Assembly: GCA_021323695.1 (NCBI GenBank)
Contig: JAJPKN010000048.1
Span: forward strand, 1-64,000
Length of the DNA: 64,000 nucleotides
Source: Actinomycetota bacterium
GTDB taxonomy: Bacteria > Actinomycetota > Acidimicrobiia > Acidimicrobiales > Palsa-688
Direction of reading: 5' to 3'
Shown: one piece after another, positions 8,655 through 16,524 of the stretch
Numbering within the stretch: position 1 is the first letter of the stretch
How the letters are laid out: each line of letters opens with the position of its first letter
The notes under the pieces: model-generated
Told to the model about the DNA's origin: nothing
Databases searched by the model: none
Seen by the model: only the letters and a program-made list of their open reading frames with translations
Made by a program: the position numbers and the translations under genes

Positions 8655-9586
8655 CACCTCTGTAGTTCGCGCTCCCACTGTTCGAGTCCTCCACCAGGAT
8701 GTAACACGTACCACCTAGCAATGCGGAAGTGCTGAGCGGTTGTTGCCCTTCCCAAGATAATTGAGGCCGCATACCGTCCCCCACCCACTTGATATCCAAC
8801 TGTTTGGTTGGCGTTGTTAAGATACGGGTCTCTGCGTGCGTCAATGACCACATCAACCGTTCCGCCCAAGAAACCACTTGCCTTCACGGGCGGCTGTATA
8901 ACCTTCAGGAAGTTGACCTCTGTTGGGTTAGGGTATTCATGCCAACCGCGTCTGACAAGAGCCTCCACAATGTCAACCCAATACCGGTAGATATTCGCGG
9001 TTGGAACAACAGCATTTTTCACAAGAACAGGGTTCGGATGGGCAAACACCCAGTCCATGTAATTCAATAGTGAGATCAACGCCTTCTTTAGGTTCGTGCT
9101 ATAGGCACCTGCGAGGCTGGGCGGGTACGGCTTGGCCGCGGGCCAGGTGGAGGGGTTGCCCCCACCCATGACCGTGCTGCTCGTGGTCCCATGAGCGGGT
9201 GTGGCCCGTGGAAGAGAGCTTGCGGTGGACCTCGGGGCCCTGCCGGTCCCAACCGAGGTACGCGTGTTGGCGGCACCGACAGGGACCGTGCTGGTCGTGA
9301 CCGCTGCTCTAGCAGTGGGCCGGGTGCCCAGCGCTGATGCCCCAGTTCGGGCCACGGCCCGAGCTGGAGCTGCTGCCCCATGTCTGGCCGAGGTGACCGG
9401 GACGGCCTGGCCCGGCCCCCCACAGGCGCCAAGAGCCACGCCCAAGGCTGCCAAAGCCGCTATCAGCCCTGGCACCAGGGCCGACGGGGCCCACCCGGGC
9501 CACCTATGACCAGGGCCAGCGCCACGGTGCTGGCACCGACCCTTGCCTGTCCCCGTCCTCCGATCGCCGGGCAACCCCACGTTCAT
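8654..9586 (-). CDS. Putative lipoprotein with NTF2-like C-terminal domain
   Basis: A 310-residue protein. A hydrophobic segment ends in LGVALGAC, a good lipobox, preceded by an unusually long charged N-terminus (a later start is possible). An Ala/Thr/Pro-rich low-complexity linker spans about 60-150. The C-terminal 140 residues (helices ALISLLNYMDWVFAHPNPVLV, then strands and IARWYVLHPGG) resemble the NTF2/SnoaL-like fold of accessory lipoproteins, but this is pattern-based. The second half of the gene (about 8660-9090) is strikingly poorer in G+C than its neighbours, with rare-looking codons (ATA, AAT, TTG, GTT). Its stop overlaps the PKD gene start. Probably exported and anchored, and transcribed with the pilin genes. 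Confidence 0.6.
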   Translation of the reverse strand: MNVGLPGDRRTGTGKGRCQHRGAGPGHRWPGWAPSALVPGLIAALAALGVALGACGGPGQAVPVTSARHGAAAPARAVARTGASALGTRPTARAAVTTSTVPVGAANTRTSVGTGRAPRSTASSLPRATPAHGTTSSTVMGGGNPSTWPAAKPYPPSLAGAYSTNLKKALISLLNYMDWVFAHPNPVLVKNAVVPTANIYRYWVDIVEALVRRGWHEYPNPTEVNFLKVIQPPVKASGFLGGTVDVVIDARRDPYLNNANQTVGYQVGGGRYAASIILGRATTAQHFRIARWYVLHPGGGLEQWERELQR

Positions 9587-10084
9587 TCAGCACCCCTCCT
9601 TCTGTCCAAGGGAACCCCTGGCCTGGCTGGTAGCCGTTGCGGCTACGACCATGCCACGGTTACCCTCTACCCACCCGAGGAGCGTCAAGTGCACGTCCTC
9701 GCTCAGGGAGACGGTTACCGCGGTGCCGTCAGGGCTAACTGTGACGGAAGTGGAGGACAGTGGGCCAAGGCCGGCCTGGGCGAACAGGTTTTGCTGGGCC
9801 AGGGCTACAGCCCTGGCCGGGTCGAGCAGTATGCAACCAGTGGAACGGTAAACGGCGGTGTCAATACCAGACGCGCCCGCGGCGGCCGCGTCCTCCGCCG
9901 CGGCCTCCAACTGGCGCTGTACCGCGATGCCGTGCCACAGGTCGGTGCTCAGCCCGCCCAGCGGCAGCAGCATGACGGCGAGCAGCAGGCACCAGACGAC
10001 TATGGCGTCGCCGCGTTCATCCCTCTTGGCTGCCGCACAGCGGGGCCATTGGCAGCAGCCGAGAACCGTCTTGGGCCGGCGCAC
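9587..10084 (-). CDS. TadG-like pilus assembly protein
   Basis: A 165-residue protein with one N-terminal hydrophobic helix, preceded by a short basic region ending DERGDAIVVW. This is the layout of TadE/TadG-family pseudopilins and the DUF2134-like Tad_N segment. After the helix comes LSTDLWHGIAVQRQLEAAAEDAAAAGA, the conserved amphipathic helix of TadG/Flp-associated proteins with the run of Ala. The usual Glu at +5 of the prepilin site is absent (GDAIVV). It is an inner-membrane-anchored minor component, normally needed for pilus assembly or for fitting the pilus through the envelope. GTG start, 2 bp after the preceding stop codon. Confidence 0.78.
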   Translation of the reverse strand: MRRPKTVLGCCQWPRCAAAKRDERGDAIVVWCLLLAVMLLPLGGLSTDLWHGIAVQRQLEAAAEDAAAAGASGIDTAVYRSTGCILLDPARAVALAQQNLFAQAGLGPLSSTSVTVSPDGTAVTVSLSEDVHLTLLGWVEGNRGMVVAATATSQARGSLGQKEGC

Positions 10085-10086
10085 CC

Positions 10087-10557
10087 CTACCCCCCGCTCC
10101 CATAGCTCCGATAGCTGTCCACGTGCTCGGTCGAGGTGGCCGAGTAATGCAGCGTGCCAATGAAGCCGAGGCCGGGCAGGTCGCCCACCGGGATGGCCAC
10201 GGTCACCGTGGCCGTCACGGACGCACCCGGCGACAGTGTGCCGGCGTAGTCAACTGCCACGTCCGAGGGTGCCAGCCCGTCGCCCGTTTCGACTTCGGCC
10301 ACCGACTGGTCCGCAGACGACACACCTTGGTCCCACGTACTGGCAGTAGCCAGTGCCCGGGCGGCTGCCCGGGCCGCGTCCTGGGCGTCGACGGCCCGCT
10401 GTTCCCATGCCGGGACGCTGAGCACGAGGACCAGGACGGGCAGCACGATGAGCCCCGTGCCGAGCACGAGGGACAAAGCGGAGGCGGTCCCCTGGTCGTC
10501 AGCCCACTGGCGGCGCCCTTTGCCTCTGGTTGCTGCCGGTCCTCTGGCCCTTGTCAC
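10087..10557 (-). CDS. TadE/TadF-like pseudopilin
   Basis: A 156-residue protein. The start is GTG at 10557, which overlaps the upstream TGA (GTGA); a longer open frame extends back inside the previous gene but is unlikely. The N-terminus is basic, then DDQGTASALSLVLGTGLIVL forms the hydrophobic helix typical of TadE/F proteins. It is followed by an Ala-rich helix (VDAQDAARAAARALA) and a beta-rich C-terminal region (SPGASVTATVTVAIPVGDLP) resembling other actinobacterial pseudopilins. Glu at +5 after the Gly is missing. Likely a minor pilin of the Tad system. Confidence 0.75.
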   Translation of the reverse strand: MTRARGPAATRGKGRRQWADDQGTASALSLVLGTGLIVLPVLVLVLSVPAWEQRAVDAQDAARAAARALATASTWDQGVSSADQSVAEVETGDGLAPSDVAVDYAGTLSPGASVTATVTVAIPVGDLPGLGFIGTLHYSATSTEHVDSYRSYGSGG

Positions 10558-10949
10558 TGGAGCGGCCCCTGCTCTATGACCGACACGCCGGTCGCCGCCA
10601 CCTCCACCCTGGGCACCACCGGGAGCAGGCTGGGCAACGACCCACTGGCCGAAGCCACGACAAGGTTGCCCTGGACAGTGCACGTTATGGTGACCCCCGA
10701 GCCAAAGGCCCCGTGGAGGAGGCCGGCTTGCACTTGGGCGGCCTCAGCCTGGCAGGCGGCCAGCGACCCACCCGCTGCTGCCCCGGCTTGTGCGCCCTCG
10801 TCCACAGCGGCGTGGAGGGCACCTTTGGCATACTCGTCCAAGGCCAAATTGAGCGCACCGGCGAAAAGCAACAGCAAGAAGCCGATAGCAGCGACTCCCG
10901 TCAGCACCGCGGAGCCACGCTGGGTCGTCTGGCTCCCATCTGCCTTCAG
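10554..10949 (-). CDS. TadE-like pseudopilin, start codon uncertain (possible CTG)
   Basis: About 131 residues. The core begins QRGSAVLTGVAAIGF, a TadE-type hydrophobic helix, followed by AGALNLALDEYAKGALHAAVDEGAQAG and a short beta-rich tail with a Cys pair. The frame is open far upstream through the pilin gene, but that part reads as low-quality sequence. The upstream pilin stops with TGA at 10948-10946. The only in-frame candidate at that junction is CTG at 10949, giving a CTGA overlap like the GTGA/ATGA junctions elsewhere in this operon. The next usable start is GTG inside the helix. A CTG start is rare and needs proof. No Glu at +5. Confidence 0.68.
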   Translation of the reverse strand: MKADGSQTTQRGSAVLTGVAAIGFLLLLFAGALNLALDEYAKGALHAAVDEGAQAGAAAGGSLAACQAEAAQVQAGLLHGAFGSGVTITCTVQGNLVVASASGSLPSLLPVVPRVEVAATGVSVIEQGPLQ

Positions 10950-11233
10950 CCGCCCAGGCCAAGCTGCTTGGTCACCCAGTTGAACACGGTTGTGTCCAAA
11001 CCCGAGATCAACCCGCCAATGGCCACTATGGCGACGACCCCGATCACTATGAGGCCCAGGTTGTCCGTTATCTGGCTGCCCCTTTGGTCGGCCAAGGCGG
11101 CCCTCAGGCGAGCTCGCGCCCGCCTGGCGCTCCGGGCCAGCCGGCAAGCGGCTGCACGCCAGGCCAGCCGGCAAGGGGCGCGGCCCTCCGGTCGTAGTTC
11201 TTCCAGGTACAGGTTGGTTGCCACGGCGGGCAT
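10946..11233 (-). CDS. Flp-like major pilin candidate
   Basis: A 95-residue protein. ATG at 11233 follows AAAGGAG at a good distance; the in-frame TTG at 11236 is less likely. The N-terminal 50 residues are Arg/Ala-rich, then QRGSQITDNLGLIVIGVVAI begins a single long hydrophobic helix ending near residue 85. The size, the strongly hydrophobic C-terminal half and the position between tadC and the pseudopilins are as for Flp pilins. The leader of about 50 residues is long, and the expected G/xxxxE motif reads G-S-Q-I-T-D, with Asp in place of Glu5. It would be the structural pilus subunit if the system is a true Tad pilus. Confidence 0.7.
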   Translation of the reverse strand: MPAVATNLYLEELRPEGRAPCRLAWRAAACRLARSARRARARLRAALADQRGSQITDNLGLIVIGVVAIVAIGGLISGLDTTVFNWVTKQLGLGG

Positions 11234-11255
11234 CAATTTCTCCTTTCATTGTGTG

Positions 11256-12176
11256 TCAGTTCCCGAACAGGAGCTGGGGAAGGGGGGCAAGCAGGAAGAC
11301 GAACATGACTGGGGCCATGAACACGAGGTTGGGCACCACGAGCGACATCTGGCGACGGGCGGCGCTGCGCTCGACTTCTTCGCGCCGCTGGGCGCGCAGC
11401 TCGTTGGCCTGGTCCAATAGCGCCCTGGCCAGGTCCAACCCCCCGCTCGTCGCCGCCGCGAGGAACCGGTAAAAGCGCGCTGCCGAGGGCTCGGGGGTTT
11501 CCTGAGCGATCAGCTCGAACGCCGGCGCCTCGCCGTAGCCGGCGTTGACCAGGTGCAGGGCTCGCTGCAGCTCGTCCACCACCGGGCCGGAGCCCTGGGC
11601 AACTAGGTCAGAGACCGCCACAACCAGGCTCTTGTTGTTCTCGATCTTGAGCGCGAGGACGGCGGCGACGGCCGGCAGGTCGCTACGCATGCGCTCGCGC
11701 CGGCGCTTGGTCCTCGCCTTCACCTGCTCCGGAAGGCGCCGGGCGCCAGCCACCAGGCCAGCCAGGAAGAACGCAACTACGTAGCCGGCCTTCCCGGCAG
11801 TAGCACCGAGTGCGCCCAGGGCAAGCGGCGTCCCCGCCAGCCAGCGCAGGTAAGCCCGCCGGTAGCCCTCGGCCGTCATGGCCATGCCAGCTTGGCGAAG
11901 CTTCAGCTCGAGGTTGGCCGAACTGCCGGCCCCAAGCCACCGGTTGAGGAAGGCGAGCACCCCTCCGGTGAGCGGCCCCAGCACCCGGCGCAGAGCCTCG
12001 CCGGCTACCAGGGCGCCCTGAGCCGGGGCCGGGCTCCCGCCCAGCTGCACCCGCGCCGCCTCGAGGGGCAGCTCCATCCTGCGCTGGGGCGAGCGACGAG
12101 GGTGGGTGGCGCGCAGGGCGGCCGATGCCAGCGCCCCAGCACCGCAGGCCGCAGCCAAGGCAGCAGTGGTGCTCAT
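11256..12176 (-). CDS. tadC: TadC-like type II secretion F-domain membrane protein
   Basis: A 306-residue inner-membrane platform protein of the GspF/T2SSF family. Membrane helices are visible near the N-terminus, about 110-145, and at the C-terminus (LVFMAPVMFVFLLAPLPQLLF). The cytoplasmic F-domain between them contains the family pattern (RRERMRSDLPAVAAVLALKIENNKSLVVAVSDLV). It partners with TadB and transmits motion from the TadA ATPase to pilin extrusion. ATGA overlap with tadB at 12173-12176; the Flp-like gene starts about 20 bp after its stop. Confidence 0.85.
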   Translation of the reverse strand: MSTTAALAAACGAGALASAALRATHPRRSPQRRMELPLEAARVQLGGSPAPAQGALVAGEALRRVLGPLTGGVLAFLNRWLGAGSSANLELKLRQAGMAMTAEGYRRAYLRWLAGTPLALGALGATAGKAGYVVAFFLAGLVAGARRLPEQVKARTKRRRERMRSDLPAVAAVLALKIENNKSLVVAVSDLVAQGSGPVVDELQRALHLVNAGYGEAPAFELIAQETPEPSAARFYRFLAAATSGGLDLARALLDQANELRAQRREEVERSAARRQMSLVVPNLVFMAPVMFVFLLAPLPQLLFGN

Positions 12177-13192
12177 CGCGCTCCCGCCCCGGCGAACACC
12201 CGCTCAGTAGTGGCTATCGGCCGGGCCAACCGCCGGGCCACCACTGTGCCTGCGGCCGACATGGCCGCCCCGGCCAGCACGAGCGCCAGCCCTATGGGCT
12301 CAGAAAAGAAATGGCGGTAGGAGGTGTTGGTGGCGCACAGGAAGACCAGCAGCGCGTAGGGCAGGACCAGGCACCCCCAGGTCGCCACCCGCGACTGGGT
12401 CTGCAACGTGCGGATCTTCTCCGCCAGCTGCAAGTCGGCGGTTATCTGTGCGCCCAGGTCGGAGAGCACACGAAGGACCGTGTCGGTGCCCTCGTCCACT
12501 GCGCCTTCAATGGCCAGCAGTACTGGGTCAGAGATGGGGTCAGCCAGCTCCGCCCGGACCGTCTCCAGAGCTTGGCGGTCGCCCAAGCGCCCGGCCAAAC
12601 GGCTATAGCGGGCCATCGGTGCCCTGAGCGGCGCCGGGCCGGAGGATGCCAGCTGTTCAAGACCGTCGTGCAGGGTTGCTATACCCGCACCGAGGGCACC
12701 GACCAAGTAGCGCAGCGCGTCCGGCCAGGCAGCACTGCGCGCCGCGGCCCGCTTGCGCCGCTCCGCCGACCAGTAAGCATAGGGAGCGGCGGCGCTGGCC
12801 GTGGCCGGCAGAGCCGCCACCACCAACGTGCGCGACACGGCCAGCAGGGTCACGAAGGTGCACAGCCCCACCCCAGCCGACACAGCCAAGAACTGCCCGG
12901 GGCTGACTGCAGCACCGACCTGGAGCAGCCAGGCTTGGAAGCTGGGGCGCCCCGGGCCTCGGGCCGAGCCCTTGGCTGCTCGGGCCTGCGCCCGCCACCC
13001 CAGCAGCTCGCTGCCCGAGCCGGGAAGGACCCGACGCCCAGCCCGCCGGGCTACGGCCCACACGAGGGCCCCAACCAACACCGACGCGACCAGGCTCACC
13101 CCAACCCTCCCAGCCAGGCCTGCCCCGGCACCCGAGCCTGGGCCTCCGCCGCCGTCGATGAGCCCGTCAAGTTCACCACAGCACCTCAGCAC
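12173..13192 (-). CDS. tadB: TadB-like type II secretion F-domain membrane protein
   Basis: A 339-residue membrane protein with an N-terminal helix (GVSLVASVLVGALVWAVA), a helix pair around 95-140, and two C-terminal helices (CLVLPYALLVFLCA, LALVLAGAAMSAAGTVVARR). The intervening T2SSF domain includes RSAAWPDALRYLVGALGAGIATLHDGLEQLA and ADPISDPVLLAIEGAVDEGTD. It is the companion platform protein to TadC. The GTG start at 13192 overlaps the end of tadA by 20 bp; its own end overlaps tadC by 4 bp. Confidence 0.85.
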   Translation of the reverse strand: MLRCCGELDGLIDGGGGPGSGAGAGLAGRVGVSLVASVLVGALVWAVARRAGRRVLPGSGSELLGWRAQARAAKGSARGPGRPSFQAWLLQVGAAVSPGQFLAVSAGVGLCTFVTLLAVSRTLVVAALPATASAAAPYAYWSAERRKRAAARSAAWPDALRYLVGALGAGIATLHDGLEQLASSGPAPLRAPMARYSRLAGRLGDRQALETVRAELADPISDPVLLAIEGAVDEGTDTVLRVLSDLGAQITADLQLAEKIRTLQTQSRVATWGCLVLPYALLVFLCATNTSYRHFFSEPIGLALVLAGAAMSAAGTVVARRLARPIATTERVFAGAGAR

Positions 13193-14459
13193 CAGCCAGC
13201 AGCTCGGCCAGCGACAGCCCGTACTGGCTGAGCACTCGTCGGCACCGCTTCTCCAGCCTCTCGCCCACCGCCGCGGTCCGCAGCTCCATGGGCTCCCCGA
13301 TGTCGTCCCGGGCGAAGATGGGTGTCACGGCGACCCCGCCGGTGGCCGTGCACAGCTGGGGCGGCACTACTGCGATCTCGGTCACCTGACGGCGCACCCG
13401 GTCACCGGTGTCGTCCAGGTCGCAGTACACGACCACGTCGAACATGGCCGCGAAGCGGGCCTCGACCTCGGCGAAGGGAGTGGCCGGGACAGCCTTGGTG
13501 GCGCAGACGGCCAGCGCCTCGAAGGCTCCCGCGGTGTCCTCGGCATGGACGGCAGCCAGCACCCCGATGCCCAAGGTGCCGGCCATCAACAGCTCCCATG
13601 CCTCTGGTCCTTTGAGCTCGCCCAGGACCACCAGGTCGGGGGATGCGACCCGGGCCGAGCGGACCAGGTCAGCCAGGTTCTCTACCTTCGAGGTCTGCCA
13701 GTACTCGCCGTTCAGCAACGGGGCGTTCAGCTCCCTTTGCTCTTCGACGCTTATCACCCGCCGCCGCGGCGGTACCGCCCTCAGCAATGCTTCGATGAGC
13801 GTCGTTTTCCCTGCCCCCGGAGGGCCGGCCACAAGCACCCGCGCCCGGCGGATCCTCATCAGCAGTTCCAAAAAGGCCGCACCAGGGGGGCATATCGCCC
13901 CCCACGAGACCATGTCGGCCAGGGTGGTGTTGCGCTTTTTGGGCACCCGTAACGTAAAGGAGATGCTGCCGTCGGTACGGGGCGGGACGGCGGCCGACAA
14001 GCGGGCCTGACGGCCACCGGGCAGGTGGACACGAGCACCGTCCACCTTGGGGTGCGAAGCGTCCAGGTTCTCGCCGGCACTGGCCACCAGCCGCTGGACT
14101 ACCGCCAGGACTGCCTCAGGCTGGGTAGGGCAGTCGAGGGCACGCGTCTCGCCCGAGACCAGGCGCGCCGTCACCTCGCCGTCGACGCCGAAGACCTCCT
14201 CGACCTCAGGGTCGGACACCAATGCCTCGAGCTGGGGGCCGATGCCGTTGAGCTCGGCCAGCATCCGCGTGACCACGTCCAGGGGGTCGGCGAAAGGCTG
14301 GTAGCCATTGGTGCCCCGCATCAGCTCGCGCTGGAAGCGTTCGGCCTCCTCTTCGACCAGCCGCCGGAGGGCGTCGTTGGCCGCGGTGACGTCCATGTCC
14401 CGGGCGGCGATCACGGCGTGCACCCGGGCCCGCAGCTCGTCGAAGGCGGTGGCCCTCAA
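13173..14459 (-). CDS. tadA: TadA/CpaF secretion ATPase
   Basis: A 428-residue hexameric ATPase that powers Tad pilus biogenesis. Start is TTG at 14459, overlapping the previous TGA (TTGA); the longer open frame back to 14630 runs inside the upstream gene. Visible features: N-terminal domain with FADPLDVVTRMLAELNG and the GIGPQLEALVSDPEVEEVFG segment; Walker A AGPPGAGKTTLIEALL; Asp-box region VISVEEQRELN; Walker B-like LVVLGELKGPEAWELL; His-box region GVLAAVHAEDTAGAFEAL. All catalytic blocks look intact. It lies between tadZ-like and tadB genes in the same operon. Confidence 0.9.
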   Translation of the reverse strand: MRATAFDELRARVHAVIAARDMDVTAANDALRRLVEEEAERFQRELMRGTNGYQPFADPLDVVTRMLAELNGIGPQLEALVSDPEVEEVFGVDGEVTARLVSGETRALDCPTQPEAVLAVVQRLVASAGENLDASHPKVDGARVHLPGGRQARLSAAVPPRTDGSISFTLRVPKKRNTTLADMVSWGAICPPGAAFLELLMRIRRARVLVAGPPGAGKTTLIEALLRAVPPRRRVISVEEQRELNAPLLNGEYWQTSKVENLADLVRSARVASPDLVVLGELKGPEAWELLMAGTLGIGVLAAVHAEDTAGAFEALAVCATKAVPATPFAEVEARFAAMFDVVVYCDLDDTGDRVRRQVTEIAVVPPQLCTATGGVAVTPIFARDDIGEPMELRTAAVGERLEKRCRRVLSQYGLSLAELLAGAEVLW

Positions 14460-15727
14460 CTGAGCACCCCTGCCATGCGCCGGGGCCTTGTCGCCAGTGC
14501 CTCCTGACGGGGCAGGGCCGCGGGAGCTGGGCCAGCCGCCACGGCTCCGGCAGCCGCCTGGTGCACGGCCTCTACCAGCGCCCTGACCGCCTTGCGCCAG
14601 GGCCCTTTCCAGACCAGCTCCGCGTTCCATCGGGCCCGGGCTACGACGGGGTCATCGGGCAAGAAAGCCACACCCGCGAAGGGGGAACGACCGGTGTTGG
14701 CCTCGACCAGGCTGCGCAGGTGGTCCCGCTCGTAGCGGCTGGCGGGTGACCGGCCGAAGACCGCCCAGCAAGGAGCGGTGACCCCAGCGGCCACCGCCGC
14801 CGCCCTCCACTCGACCAGCCGGGCGGCCCCCTCGGGGTCCGCCGCGCCCACGACCACCACGTAGTCGGCGCGGCGCACGACAGGGGCGGCGGGCAGGCGC
14901 GGCCCGGGGACCGAACGGTCCACCAGCCAGCCGGCCTCGACCATCACGTGGTCATAGGGGACAACGGCTTCTTCGGCCAACCGGGCGACCAAGGCGGGGT
15001 TGACGGCCTGAGCCGGCCCTGGCAACGCGCAGACGGCGTCGAAGCGCCCCAGCGGTCGCGAACCGTCCCCTCTCCCGGTGGACAGGGCTTCGGGGAGCGC
15101 CGGCAACCCCTGGCTGGCCCGGGACAGCGCCCAGTTGAGGCCGGTCTCAGCCGAGCGCAACAAGCGGGACGCGAGCACTGGAGCCAGGTCGTCTGCTTCG
15201 ATCAGGAGAGCTCGCTGCCTGCTGGCCAACATCTCGGCCGCGGCCACGACTAGCTCCGACAAGCCCGCACCGCCGCTGGCTTTGGCCCACACCGACAACC
15301 AGCCCCGCTTGACCGGGGTGTGGGCACGGCAGGAGGACGGAGGCGCCTCCTTGGCACCGGCGGGGACAACCGACCGAGGGCCCACCCGCAGGATGGCTGC
15401 GGCCAGCTCGGGCGGAGGGGTGCTGGCCGGCAGCAGCTGGTCTGCCCCCAGGTCGGCCAGGTACCTCTGGCCCATGCCCGCCGCCCCATCGAACAGGCCG
15501 ATGACATGGGCCCCGCGGGATTGGGCGGCGGCGAGGTCGGCCCGGGAGAACAGGCGCATTATGTCGTCCACGACGAGCACGTCCAACCTTGGGGCCAAAC
15601 GGGCCAGACCCGCCCGGTCCATCACCACCTCCAGCGCGATGCCTTGGGTGTGGTCCCGCACGTAGCTACGGAGGGCCGCGCTCCACGGCGCCCTTGTCGC
15701 CGAGACCCCTAGGTAGATGGCCGTCAC
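14456..15727 (-). CDS. TadZ/CpaE-like protein with degenerate P-loop
   Basis: A 423-residue protein in the place of CpaE/TadZ. Residues 1-110 form a receiver-like region (RLDVLVVDDIMRLFSRADL ... GAHVIGLFDG). Residues 140-400 resemble a MinD/ParA-type fold. The nucleotide loop reads SVWAKASGGAGLSELVVAAA, lacking the Lys and Thr of KGGxGKT, so ATP binding in the normal way is doubtful. Later blocks are recognisable: YDHVMVEAGWLVDR (in place of the Asp switch) and RADYVVVVGAADPEGAARL. In Tad systems this protein localises the machine at the pole or membrane. GTGA overlap with the cpaB-like gene; TTGA overlap with tadA. Confidence 0.75.
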   Translation of the reverse strand: MTAIYLGVSATRAPWSAALRSYVRDHTQGIALEVVMDRAGLARLAPRLDVLVVDDIMRLFSRADLAAAQSRGAHVIGLFDGAAGMGQRYLADLGADQLLPASTPPPELAAAILRVGPRSVVPAGAKEAPPSSCRAHTPVKRGWLSVWAKASGGAGLSELVVAAAEMLASRQRALLIEADDLAPVLASRLLRSAETGLNWALSRASQGLPALPEALSTGRGDGSRPLGRFDAVCALPGPAQAVNPALVARLAEEAVVPYDHVMVEAGWLVDRSVPGPRLPAAPVVRRADYVVVVGAADPEGAARLVEWRAAAVAAGVTAPCWAVFGRSPASRYERDHLRSLVEANTGRSPFAGVAFLPDDPVVARARWNAELVWKGPWRKAVRALVEAVHQAAAGAVAAGPAPAALPRQEALATRPRRMAGVLS

Positions 15728-16524
15728 GACTGGCCTCCCCCGCCCCCCATCTGGTAGGCCACGGCCCGGGCCGGGGCCTCGCCGGTGGAACGGACCACCT
15801 CGATCGAGCCCCCGTTGCCTCCGAGGCCAGCTGTCCCGATGGCCGCGCTGAGCCGCAGAGCCGTCAGCTTGTTGACGGCCACCACAATGAAGTAGTTGCT
15901 GCTGCTACCCCCGAGCACCCCGGCGGCCGAGGGGTTGGGGGCCACTGACAGCACCCTCAGCCCCTGGGCCACATAACGGGCTCCCCCTGAGCCGTTCGCC
16001 AAGACCACGTCGACCAGGTCGCCGGGGCCTATCGTGCCCCCGGCCGCGTGTTCCACCGGCACCTCGATGCTCATCGCTCCCAGGCGCTCCTCAAAGGGCC
16101 GGGTGAGCTCGCTCAGGGTGATCGGCTGGCCGGCCCCGATGCGGACAGCGGCAGCCCAGCCCTGGCCGAGCTGGCCGGTAGGGAGCAAACCGGCGGTCAG
16201 GGCCTGGTCGGCAGCGTGCACCTGCACCAGGCGGGTGTCGGCGGCATCCACCGGGGCGCCGGCCGGTATGGCCACCCGGGCCACGGGGACCTCGACCGTG
16301 GCGGAGCGGTCTTGGAGCGCCTCGTAACCGAAGGCCGCCGCCAGCACGGCCAGCACCACTGGGACCACGCTGCCGGCGCTGAGGCGCGGCGGGCGCCTCC
16401 TGGCCGGTGCAGGCAGCACCGCCAAAGCCGGGCCGGGGCCACCGGTGCCCAAGTCGGAGCGGCCCAAGTCGGAGCGGCCAGCCTCCTTACGCACGGCACA
16501 CCTCCTCATAGGCCACTGGCTCAC
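15724..16524 (-). CDS. CpaB/RcpC-like SAF-domain protein
   Basis: A 266-residue membrane-anchored protein. After a basic N-terminus a single helix (GSVVPVVLAVLAAAFGYEAL) is followed by a SAF domain (VPVARVAIPAGAPVDAADTRLVQV) and an RcpC/CpaB-type region (MSIEVPVEHAAGGTIGPGDLVDVVLA). In Gram-negative Tad systems CpaB assists the secretin; in Gram-positive relatives it is thought to guide the pilus across the wall. The N-terminus contains a 15-bp near-perfect tandem duplication (about 16448-16477) encoding GRSDL twice. GTG start in a GTGA overlap with the prepilin peptidase gene. Confidence 0.8.
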   Translation of the reverse strand: MSQWPMRRCAVRKEAGRSDLGRSDLGTGGPGPALAVLPAPARRRPPRLSAGSVVPVVLAVLAAAFGYEALQDRSATVEVPVARVAIPAGAPVDAADTRLVQVHAADQALTAGLLPTGQLGQGWAAAVRIGAGQPITLSELTRPFEERLGAMSIEVPVEHAAGGTIGPGDLVDVVLANGSGGARYVAQGLRVLSVAPNPSAAGVLGGSSSNYFIVVAVNKLTALRLSAAIGTAGLGGNGGSIEVVRSTGEAPARAVAYQMGGGGGQS

